In this document: positions 51,472 to 59,424 of the stretch, in pieces | Position numbering within the stretch: the stretch's first letter is position 1 | Layout of the letters: each line of letters opens with the position of its first letter | Assembly (NCBI GenBank): GCA_022844275.1 | Contig: JALHMB010000001.1 | Location: 186,001-250,000 of the forward strand | Origin: Hyphomicrobiaceae bacterium | GTDB lineage: Bacteria; Pseudomonadota; Alphaproteobacteria; Rhizobiales; Hyphomicrobiaceae | DNA: 64,000 bases | Reading direction: 5' to 3' | Translations under genes and position numbers: made by a program | Notes under the pieces: model-generated | What the model was told of the DNA's origin: nothing | What the model saw: the letters and a program-made list of their open reading frames with translations, nothing else | The model's database searches: none

Positions 51472-51987
51472 ATGAAGGTCCTGGATCCAACCAACGAAAT
51501 GAAGGCGACGGGCGTGGTGCTCTCGCCGCGGCTCGCCTCCTTCGAGGGGATGACCGTCGGCATCATCACCAATGCCAAGGAAGGCACAAAGGGGTACTTC
51601 ACCCACCTCGAACGCTTGTTACGTGAACAAGGCGCGACGGATGTCGTGTGGCGCGAGAAGTCCAACTACAGCGCGCCCATGGATGCGCACATCGTGCAGG
51701 AGCTCACGAACTGGCACGCGGTGTTCACCGGTGTCGGAGATTGAGGGAGCTGCTCGTCGTGCAGTCTGCATGACACGATAACATCTGAACGCAACGGCGT
51801 TCCGGCAGTCGGCGTGATGACCACGCGCTTCGTGAGCGCGGCGGAGCTCATGTGCCGCGTGCTCGGGGTACCGGGCTTCAAATTCGCGGTGATCGATCAC
51901 CCGATCAGCAGTGCATCGAACGAGCTGCTGGAAGCCTACGCACGGGCGACGATCGAGCAGGCCGAGCAGATCCTGCTGCAACCGTAG
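51472..51987 (+). CDS. UGSC family selenoprotein; TGA at 51742-51744 read as selenocysteine
   Basis: Frame 51472..51987 is open except for TGA 51742-51744: ...WHAVFTGVGD-U-GSCSSCSLHDTITSERNGVPAVGVMTTRFVSAAELMCRVLGVPGFKFAVIDHPISSASNELLEAYARATIEQAEQILLQP-stop(TAG). 90 aa + Sec + 80 aa. AAGGA ribosome-binding site upstream. Confidence 0.88.
51756..51774 (+). promoter_or_regulatory. Candidate bacterial SECIS element
   Basis: GTCGTGCA-GTC-TGCATGAC: 8-bp stem (one G-U wobble) with 3-nt apical loop GUC; 19 nt between TGA and loop. Confidence 0.65.
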
Positions 51988-52002
51988 ATCGGGTCGCGCA
52001 GG

Positions 52003-52033
52003 CACGTCGGCGCCTCATGTTGGCGCCGGCGTG
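52003..52033. terminator. Probable bidirectional terminator hairpin between the convergent selenoprotein and MaoC genes
   Basis: CACGTCGGCGCC-TCATGTT-GGCGCCGGCGTG, 12-bp stem with one G-U; lies 16 bp after TAG 51985-51987. Confidence 0.55.
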
Positions 52034-52039
52034 GCTTCT

Positions 52040-52543
52040 TCATTGCTCTATTGCATGGCCCCGCTTCGGCACCAGGACGGTTCGCTCGAAGCTCATGAAC
52101 TGTACGCCATCGGCCTTCTTGCCGATGGTGCGGACGGTGACGATCCCTTGCGTGGGACGTGACGAGGACTCGCGCTTTCCGAGAACTTCTGATTCCGCAT
52201 AAATCGTATCGCCGACAAAGACCGGTGCCGTCAGCTTGATGTCGTTCCAGCCGAGATTGCCAATCGCCTGCTGGCTGACGTCACTGACGCTCATGCCCAC
52301 CACCATCGACAGCGTAAGGCAGCTGTTGACCAGCGGCTGCTTGAACTCGGACTTGGCCGCGTAGGATTTATCGAAGTGCAGAGGATGGGTGTTCATCGTC
52401 AGCAGCGTGAACCAGATATTGTCAGTCTCCGTGATCGTTCGTCCCGGGCGATGCTCGTAGATATCGCCGACATGGAAGTCTTCGAAGCACCTGCCGAAGG
52501 TCTCGCGATAACGCTGTCCTTCGATCTCCTTCGGATGCTGCAT
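52040..52543 (-). CDS. MaoC family dehydratase
   Basis: YRETFGRCFEDFHVGDIYEHRPGRTITETDNIWFTLLTMNTHPLHFDKSYAAKSEFKQPLVNSCLTLSMVVGMSVSD. Confidence 0.94.
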   Translation of the reverse strand: MQHPKEIEGQRYRETFGRCFEDFHVGDIYEHRPGRTITETDNIWFTLLTMNTHPLHFDKSYAAKSEFKQPLVNSCLTLSMVVGMSVSDVSQQAIGNLGWNDIKLTAPVFVGDTIYAESEVLGKRESSSRPTQGIVTVRTIGKKADGVQFMSFERTVLVPKRGHAIEQ

Positions 52544-52547
52544 CCTT

Positions 52548-53678
52548 TTATTCTCCGGGAGTTGGTGAGCCAGGATTCATGATGGCCTGCGTGTGCTCGC
52601 CGAGGCGTGGTTCACGCAGCACCGGCGATGCCGGCTCGTGACGGAAATGAATGGGCGGACCCACGTGCGTGCGGCCCTGCGCGTCTTTCAGCAACATTCC
52701 GCGCGCCTGGAGGTTCTCGTGCGCAAAGGCCTCGGGCAGAGTGTTGACGCGGCCGTAGCAGACATCGAGCGTGGCGAGATAGGCGTCCCACTCGGCGAGC
52801 GTCTTGCTGCGGAAGACCTCCGCAAGAAAGTGCATGACCGGCTGCTGGTGCGGCCCCGGACCGCGCAGGCACAGCTCGGCGAGATCCGGGCGGCCCAGCG
52901 CGCCGAGCAGGTTATGGATGAACTTCGGTTCCTGTCCGGCGAGGACGAGAAAGCGACCGTCGCGTGTCTCATAGGGACGGTAGAAAGCCGCGCCACCGGT
53001 CGTGCGCTCGTGCGTCGGAATCGGCTGTCGGCCTTCCGCAAGCGTGGGGCCGAGGATGTTCAACATCGCGCCGACTGTGACGTCGTGCATGCTGATGTCG
53101 ATGTAGTCACCGTGTCCCGTCTGGTTCCGTCGCAGCAGCGCCATCAGAACAGCGGAGAGGCCCTGCAGCCCCGCGAGCACGTCCGCCACGGGGATCGCGG
53201 GCATGGCCGGCTTGCCATCGCCGCCGAGTGACGCGGTGAGCAATCCGCTTTCGGCTTCCAGAGCCAGGTCATGCGCGGGACGGCCACTAAAGGGGCCCTC
53301 CTGCCCGAAGGCGCTGATCGAGCAGTAGACGATGCGAGGATTGCGCGCACGTACGGCCTCGTAGCCAACACCGAGCCGATCGACCACACCGGGCCGAAAA
53401 GACTCGACGACGACATCGGCAGTCTCGCACAGCTCGAGCAGCCACTCGCGCTGATCGCCATTCTTGAGATCGACGACGATGCTCTTCTTGCCGCGGTTGA
53501 GGTTGCGGAAGAAGACCGTGCTCTGCCCGTCGGAGAGCCCGATATGGCGGCCCGGGTCACCCTCACCCGGCACTTCGACCTTGATCACCTCCGCCCCGTG
53601 ATCGGCCATGGCAAGCGTGAGATAGGGCCCCGGCAGGAAGACGGAGAGATCAACGACGCGGATGCCATCGAGCTTCAT
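52548..53678 (-). CDS. CaiB/BaiF CoA-transferase family protein
   Basis: LDGIRVVDLSVFLPGPYLTLAMADHGAEVIKVEVPGEGDPGRHIG; VVESFRPGVVDRLGVGYEAVRARNPRIVYCSISAFGQEGP; start trimmed. Confidence 0.95.
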   Translation of the reverse strand: MKLDGIRVVDLSVFLPGPYLTLAMADHGAEVIKVEVPGEGDPGRHIGLSDGQSTVFFRNLNRGKKSIVVDLKNGDQREWLLELCETADVVVESFRPGVVDRLGVGYEAVRARNPRIVYCSISAFGQEGPFSGRPAHDLALEAESGLLTASLGGDGKPAMPAIPVADVLAGLQGLSAVLMALLRRNQTGHGDYIDISMHDVTVGAMLNILGPTLAEGRQPIPTHERTTGGAAFYRPYETRDGRFLVLAGQEPKFIHNLLGALGRPDLAELCLRGPGPHQQPVMHFLAEVFRSKTLAEWDAYLATLDVCYGRVNTLPEAFAHENLQARGMLLKDAQGRTHVGPPIHFRHEPASPVLREPRLGEHTQAIMNPGSPTPGE

Positions 53679-54844
53679 TTCCGAGCACGCTCCCGTTCGG
53701 AAGCCGATCCGCCGAGGAACTCCGCATTGTCCGCGCCGAGCGGCGAGCAAGCCTTCTGTTCCAGGCGCTTTCCGTTGATCTTGATCGGATTGGCGAGCAC
53801 ACGCATTCCCGCCATCGCGGGATGCGGCACATTGCGCACCATCTCCGTCGACTTGAGGAATGGATTGTCCAATGCACTTGCAAGATCGAGAACGGGTGCG
53901 ATGGGCAGCAGGCTGCCGAGCTTGTCGAGCCAGTAGGCGCTCGGTCGCTTCTTCATCTCGACATCGACGATCTCGGTGATGGTGTCGCGGTTCTTTTGCC
54001 GGCTCGCGGCCGTCGCAAAGCGCTCGTCCCGCGCCAGCTCGGGCTGTCCGAGGGCCGTCACGAGCTCGCCCCAGAACTTGTCGGTCATGCACATGATGAA
54101 GACCCACCCGTCTGCCGTCGGGAAGGTCTGCACAGGCGCGACGGAGAAGTGGGCGCTGCGCTGCTGGCGCTCGGAGACGTGCCCTTCATTCAGATACCAG
54201 CGCGCGACGTAACCAAGCTGATGAAGCGCCGCCTCGAACAGGCTTACATCGACGTCGCATCCCTTGCCGGTCGAGCGTGCCTGCAGCACGGCCGCGAGCA
54301 GACCGACGGCCGCGGTGAGGCCCGTCGTCTGATCGATCATCGACGGCGCGCCGATGCGCGACGGCGGCCCATTCGGCTCTCCCGTCAAGTCCATCAACCC
54401 GGATTCCGCTTGCATGAGGTAGTCGTAGCCGGGTCGGGCTTTGCGCTCGTTATCGCGGCCATAGGCGGAAATGTGAACGCACACGATCGACGGCTTGAGC
54501 TTGGAAAGTGAGGGATAGTCGAGGCCCATCTTCGCCGGCAGATCGCCGCGCAGATTATTCATCACGACATCGGACCGGGCGATGAGTCCCTCCAGCGCCT
54601 TGCGGCCTTCTTCGCTGCGCAGATCGAGCGCCACGCTCTTCTTGCTGCTGTTGAAGGACTGGAAATATTCGCTGTCGTTCTCGCCGAGGTAATAGGGTCC
54701 GGTCTTGCGCGCGGGATCACCGCCGATCGCCGCGTTCTCGATCTTGATCACTGTCGCGCCAAGCTCGGCCAGCAGCATCGTGCAATACGGTGCCGCGCCG
54801 AACTGCTCGACCGACACGATCTTCAAATCCTGAAGCGGCTTCAT
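53675..54844 (-). CDS. CaiB/BaiF CoA-transferase family protein
   Basis: LQDLKIVSVEQFGAAPYCTMLLAELGATVIKIENAAIGGDPARKTGPYYLGENDSEYFQSFNSSKKSVALDLRSEEG. Confidence 0.95.
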   Translation of the reverse strand: MKPLQDLKIVSVEQFGAAPYCTMLLAELGATVIKIENAAIGGDPARKTGPYYLGENDSEYFQSFNSSKKSVALDLRSEEGRKALEGLIARSDVVMNNLRGDLPAKMGLDYPSLSKLKPSIVCVHISAYGRDNERKARPGYDYLMQAESGLMDLTGEPNGPPSRIGAPSMIDQTTGLTAAVGLLAAVLQARSTGKGCDVDVSLFEAALHQLGYVARWYLNEGHVSERQQRSAHFSVAPVQTFPTADGWVFIMCMTDKFWGELVTALGQPELARDERFATAASRQKNRDTITEIVDVEMKKRPSAYWLDKLGSLLPIAPVLDLASALDNPFLKSTEMVRNVPHPAMAGMRVLANPIKINGKRLEQKACSPLGADNAEFLGGSASERERARK

Positions 54845-56004
54845 GCGATGGGGTTCCTCTTGATCCAGTTCTTGGAGATGATGATGCGCTGCATCTCGTT
54901 CGTACCCTCGCCGATACACGTCAGCGGCGCGTCGCGATAGAGGCGCTCGATGTCGTACTCCTGCGAGTACCCGTACGCACCATGTATGCGCATTCCCTCG
55001 ATCGAGTTCTCGAGCGCGGCCTCGCTGGCGAAATACTTGGCCATTCCCGCCTCCATGTCGCAGCGCTCGCCGCGATCGAAGGCCGCTGCCGCATCGAGCG
55101 TCAGCAGGCGAGCAGCGCGAGCGCGCGTTGCCATTTCGGCGATCTTGAGCTGGATGGCCTGATGCTCACAGATGGGCTTGCCGAAGGTCTTGCGCATCTG
55201 CGCATACTCCGTCGCGAGCTTGAGCGCGCCCTCGGCGATGCCGACGCCGCGCGAAGCGACGTTGATCCGCCCGAGCTCGAGACCGCCCGTCGTCTGGTAG
55301 AAGCCCTGCCCCTCGACGCCGCCGATGAGGTGATCCTTCGGAACGCGGTAGTTCTCGAAGATGAGTTCTGCGGTGTCGATTGCCTTGTAGCCGAGCTTCT
55401 TGAGCTTGCGGCCGACCGTGAAGCCCTCCTTCTTCGGTGTGATGAAGAGGCTCAACCCCGAGTGCCGCGGGCTTGCTTCCGGGTTGGTTTTGACCAGCAT
55501 CGCAAAGCACGAACCCTCGGCGCCGTTCGTAATCCACATCTTGGTGCCGTTGATGACGTAGTCGTCACCATCGCGGCGCGCCGTCATGCGGATACCCTGG
55601 AGATCGGTGCCGGCATCGGGCTCGGTAAGCGCGAGACCGCCGCGGATTTCGCCCGATGCGATCTTCGGCAACCACTGTCTCTTCTGCTCGGGCGTGCCGA
55701 ATTTCTCGATGGCGAGCGCCAGCATGAGATGCGAGTTGAATATACCGGTGATCGACATCCAGACGGACGAGATCTGCATGACGATCTTGGCATAGGTCGA
55801 CGCCGGCAGGCCGAGACCGCCGTATTCGGTGCTGACCGTCGCCCCGAACAGACCGAGCTCCTTCATCTGCTCGACGATGTGATTGGGATAGCGGTCAGCG
55901 TGATCGTATTCGCGTACGATCGGCTTGAGCTCCCGCTCGGTCCACCGCTCGATCATGTCGAGGAGTTGGGCCTCCTCACTTGCATCATTTACGGGTCCGC
56001 TCAT
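54841..56004 (-). CDS. Acyl-CoA dehydrogenase family protein
   Basis: ALTEPDAGTDLQGIRMTARRDGDDYVINGTKMWITNGAEG; QIYRDAPLTCIGEGTNEMQRIIISK-type C-terminus. Confidence 0.95.
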   Translation of the reverse strand: MSGPVNDASEEAQLLDMIERWTERELKPIVREYDHADRYPNHIVEQMKELGLFGATVSTEYGGLGLPASTYAKIVMQISSVWMSITGIFNSHLMLALAIEKFGTPEQKRQWLPKIASGEIRGGLALTEPDAGTDLQGIRMTARRDGDDYVINGTKMWITNGAEGSCFAMLVKTNPEASPRHSGLSLFITPKKEGFTVGRKLKKLGYKAIDTAELIFENYRVPKDHLIGGVEGQGFYQTTGGLELGRINVASRGVGIAEGALKLATEYAQMRKTFGKPICEHQAIQLKIAEMATRARAARLLTLDAAAAFDRGERCDMEAGMAKYFASEAALENSIEGMRIHGAYGYSQEYDIERLYRDAPLTCIGEGTNEMQRIIISKNWIKRNPIA

Positions 56005-56023
56005 CCGACGTTCCTGCCCTTCT

Positions 56024-56038
56024 CGAACAATTTGTTCG
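56024..56038. promoter_or_regulatory. Candidate operator palindrome in the divergent gntR / acyl-CoA dehydrogenase intergenic region
   Basis: CGAACAA-T-TTGTTCG, perfect 7-1-7 palindrome; second IR CACAT-N6-ATGTG at 56062-56077. Confidence 0.5.
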
Positions 56039-56132
56039 GACAACATGACAACCACTCGCTGCACATGTCAATATGTGTGAACTGACGCCCAGGAATGCGG
56101 GCGATAAGTCATCAGGACAAAAGGGAACATTC

Positions 56133-56945
56133 ATGGAAACCCGGGCTAGGACGCAAACGAAAGGTCGCCAGCGCGGGCAGCCCAAGAGCAGGCCGCGCGC
56201 ACGATCGCCGATCGAATACCGATCCGACGATCCGCTCTATCTCCAGGTTGTTCGGACACTGAAGGACGAGATCGTCAAGGGAGTCTATCCCGTCGGCTCG
56301 CAGCTCCCGACGGAGGAGGAGCTGCGAAAGCGCTTCTCCGTCAGCCGCTATACCGTGCGCGAAGCGCTGAGGCGGTTGCGGGAAGACGACCTCGTCTCTT
56401 CACGGCAAGGCTCCGGGACGACCGTTTCACCGCAGCTCTCCACCTCTTATGTTCACGAGGTCATGTCGATCAACGACCTCGTCACGTTCGCAACGGGACT
56501 GCGTTTCGCGATCGAGTCCATTGAACTCATCGAAGTCGACCGGCAGCTCGCCGCGCGCATCGAAGTGAAGAGAGGCGACCACTGGCTCGCCATCCGCGGT
56601 CATCGTCACACGGAAGAAAGCGAGGTTCCGGTCTGCGCCACCGAAGTCTATGTCAATCGCGAATTCGCGGCCATCGGCCGACTTTTGAAACGACACACCG
56701 GCCCCATCTTCCACCTCATCGAGGATATGTACGGCCAGCGTGTCGTCGAAGTGCGCCAGGAGATCGCCGCAACGCTGATGTCCGTGGCGATGGCGAACGG
56801 ACTCCGCGTCGAAGACGAGACCATGGCGCTCGAAGTGCGGCGCATCTACAAGCTCGCATCGGGGACGACAGCCCTGATCGCCATCAATACCCATCCGGCC
56901 TCGCGCTTCCGTCACTCAATGACGATGCGTCGCGTCAAAGGCTGA
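56133..56945 (+). CDS. GntR family transcriptional regulator (UTRA effector domain)
   Basis: PLYLQVVRTLKDEIVKGVYPVGSQLPTEEELRKRFSVSRYTVREALRRLREDDLVSSRQGSGTTV. Confidence 0.95.
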   Translation: METRARTQTKGRQRGQPKSRPRARSPIEYRSDDPLYLQVVRTLKDEIVKGVYPVGSQLPTEEELRKRFSVSRYTVREALRRLREDDLVSSRQGSGTTVSPQLSTSYVHEVMSINDLVTFATGLRFAIESIELIEVDRQLAARIEVKRGDHWLAIRGHRHTEESEVPVCATEVYVNREFAAIGRLLKRHTGPIFHLIEDMYGQRVVEVRQEIAATLMSVAMANGLRVEDETMALEVRRIYKLASGTTALIAINTHPASRFRHSMTMRRVKG

Positions 56946-56992
56946 GCCCTGATGGCGACGCTATCATCGCGGACGCTATGCCAGCAGCGGCG

Positions 56993-58477
56993 TCATTGCA
57001 GCGCGCGCCCGATCGACGTCGATCGCTTGATGGCCGGCGGGTTCCAGCGTCCGTCGAGTGCCTCTTGCCTCGGAGCGTAGAGCCGCATGGTCAATCCGAG
57101 TTTGCCGCTCTTCGGTGCAGGCAACCAGTTCGACTCCAGCTCGGGGCCGGGATTATCGCTCTGAACAAATAGATCGAGCGAACCGTCCGCGTTGAACTTG
57201 AGCGCGTCTCGATCACCGATGGCAAAGCGATTGATCGAATTGGCGACCTGAAAGCCTTCCGCGTCATACATGGTCAGAGACCAGAATGCGTTGGCAGGTG
57301 GGAGGTTGCCCTTGTCGAAGTGCAGCACGTACTTGTTCTCGCCCACGACTGGGTTGCCGTCGGCATCGGCGACATTGAGCGGATAAATCGCGTCTTCGGG
57401 TTGATTGGCGCCGAGCCCTGCCATCGCGACTATGGCGCGCTTGAGGTAGTAGTCGCCGTAAACGCCCATCGTATCGGTGTTCATCTGCCAGCCATTAACG
57501 ACACGGGCCATCGTCGGCATCCTTTCGACCATAAATTTCAAGCCATCGGCAGCGCCACTCGCGAGCGCGTCGGCATTGACCTTGCCGCTATCGAATTTGC
57601 CCGGCTCGATCCCGATCCGCTTCATGCGTGCGAGGATCGACCAGTCGGTCATATGAGGCGGATGCTGCTTCATCAGCTCGGCGCCATACTTGAAGTAAGC
57701 TTGCGCAGGCATCGAATTTACCTGTTTGAGGGGTTCGGTTTTGGTGTCGACTGCTGGATCGATCTTCTGGTCGATCGTGCGCGGCGTTCGTCCCCAATCG
57801 GCCAGAAGCGTGAGTTTGTAGCCTTCCTGGATTTTGTGGACCGCGCCGTAGTCCTTGACCCCGTTGGTCTGGGTGCGCCCAATGATCCAGACATACGGAG
57901 TTGGCGACTGAATGCGTTCGACGTCCGACGGAAGCGTTCCGGTCCAGCCGGGCGGGACAACCGCAAAATTGGCGGCGCCTGTGCCATTCGTCCGCTTTCC
58001 CGGGACCGCGAAGACATCCGACCACATATCGAGCATGGGCAACATGAAGTAGCGTCCACCGGTATCAGCGGTCGAGACAACGACTGGGCCACCAGTCAGA
58101 TCCAGCCATGCAGACGAATAAAGCGTATCGAAATTCGGACGGACCACAGCCTTCATCTCGGCAGTGGGAAACGTGCGGATGTGGTTGAAGGTATTGGGTG
58201 CGCCACCCATGCCGCCCGTCTTCGGGTCGCGATTGGTCAATTGCTTGCGAGTCACGTCCATCGTGATCAACGGATAGAGATAGATGTACGCCTCCTGCGC
58301 GATAGTCCGCGCCTCGTCTGGTGAACTCGATTGACCACTGGCGATCGCGGGAGAGGGTTGCTGTGCTTGTATGGCGTTGATGGTTCCCACTGATGTCAGT
58401 GCCAATGCGGCCGCGAATGACACCGCCGCGTACCGAGTAAGAGTGACTTGGGCATTCATCCTAATCTCCTGATGCAA
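56993..58477 (-). CDS. DUF1254/DUF1214 domain-containing exported protein
   Basis: Signal peptide; AYIYLYPLITMDVTRKQLTN; FDTLYSSAWLDLTGGPVVVSTADTGGRYFMLPMLDMWSDVFAVPGKRTNGT; FWSLTMYDAEGFQVANSINRFAIGDRD. Confidence 0.92.
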   Translation of the reverse strand: MHQEIRMNAQVTLTRYAAVSFAAALALTSVGTINAIQAQQPSPAIASGQSSSPDEARTIAQEAYIYLYPLITMDVTRKQLTNRDPKTGGMGGAPNTFNHIRTFPTAEMKAVVRPNFDTLYSSAWLDLTGGPVVVSTADTGGRYFMLPMLDMWSDVFAVPGKRTNGTGAANFAVVPPGWTGTLPSDVERIQSPTPYVWIIGRTQTNGVKDYGAVHKIQEGYKLTLLADWGRTPRTIDQKIDPAVDTKTEPLKQVNSMPAQAYFKYGAELMKQHPPHMTDWSILARMKRIGIEPGKFDSGKVNADALASGAADGLKFMVERMPTMARVVNGWQMNTDTMGVYGDYYLKRAIVAMAGLGANQPEDAIYPLNVADADGNPVVGENKYVLHFDKGNLPPANAFWSLTMYDAEGFQVANSINRFAIGDRDALKFNADGSLDLFVQSDNPGPELESNWLPAPKSGKLGLTMRLYAPRQEALDGRWNPPAIKRSTSIGRALQ

Positions 58478-58744
58478 GCAACGAAGCTGTGGCCGGTATG
58501 AGCCGCGAATGTGATCTCCATTGGCAGCGCGCGAACCACAGAAGCGGCAGGATTGTGATCAGGGCGGCGTCAGCCTGCTATCGGTAAAAACCCGATAAGT
58601 GAGATCACCCGCGTAAACCGCGGTGGCCTCATATATTTGGTCGACCTGCACGGTCTTCTAGTGGTCAAGATTGATCTGGAGATCTACGCTGTGTAGCTCT
58701 GTTCGGCCTCGAATTAGAGAACTACACCAACGAAGGAACACATC

Positions 58745-59152
58745 ATGGCAAAAGAGACTGAGGACAGCTTGTTTGAGAAGGGCCTCGCCGTTCGCAAGGA
58801 CGTCCTCGGCGCGGAGTATGTCGAGCGTTCGATCGCGGGAGCCGACGAGTTCACGCGGACGATGGCCGAGTGGTCGACCGCCTATTGCTGGGGCGCACTC
58901 TGGACGCGTCCCGGCTTCGACCGCCGCAGCCGCAGCATCGTCAATCTCGCCATGATCGCCGCGCTGAACCGGCCGCACGAGCTGAAGTTACATGTCAAAG
59001 CAGCACTGAAGAACGGCCTGACCAAGGACGAGATCAAGGAGATCTTCCTGCAGGTCGCCGTTTATGCCGGCGTCCCCGCGGGCATCGACAGCTTTCGCAT
59101 TGCCAAGGAAGCCTTCAAGGAGGTCGACGATGCCAACAAGTCCGGGAGCTGA
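58745..59152 (+). CDS. pcaC: Carboxymuconolactone decarboxylase family protein (PcaC-like)
   Basis: GLAVRKDVLGAEYVERSIAGADEFTRTMAEWSTAYCWGALWTRPGFDRRSRSIVNLAMIAALNRPHELKLHVKAALKNGLTKDEIKEIFLQVAVYAGVPAGIDSFRIAKE. Confidence 0.93.
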   Translation: MAKETEDSLFEKGLAVRKDVLGAEYVERSIAGADEFTRTMAEWSTAYCWGALWTRPGFDRRSRSIVNLAMIAALNRPHELKLHVKAALKNGLTKDEIKEIFLQVAVYAGVPAGIDSFRIAKEAFKEVDDANKSGS

Positions 59153-59424
59153 TGGCGCGGGGCAATCTGTTCCCGTGCCTCCAGCGTCGGTGAGCCGCCG
59201 TCCAATATCAGCGCGCGCACCCGTCCCCGCGCTCCGGAACTTTGCTGCGACCTGTGCTTCAGACTGAAGAGAAAAACTGTAACTAGCGACGAGCAGAATA
59301 TAAGCCCGGCGAGCGCTTTCGTGACGTCGCTCGCCGGGAAACGGCCGCCAGTCCGGTCCACTGACGACAATTCCGAAACATTCCGGATAAGGCTACAGTT
59401 CCGCCCAAATTTTCAGTCGCCCGC

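Noticed and set aside
49358-51490. 710-aa - strand ORF
   Set aside because: Antisense to a CaiB/BaiF gene and the CVDC protein; sense frames have clear family matches.
51427-51744. The 105-aa ORF as a complete protein, or the locus as a pseudogene with a nonsense TGA
   Set aside because: The frame continues undamaged to 51987, the TGA falls at the UGSC redox motif, a SECIS-like hairpin follows, and a terminator hairpin follows the TAG. The Sec interpretation explains all four.
53679-54107. N-terminal 142-aa extension of the CaiB ORF 52548-54107
   Set aside because: Overlaps the upstream CaiB gene in another frame; the CoA-transferase homology starts at MKLDGIRVVDLS (53678).
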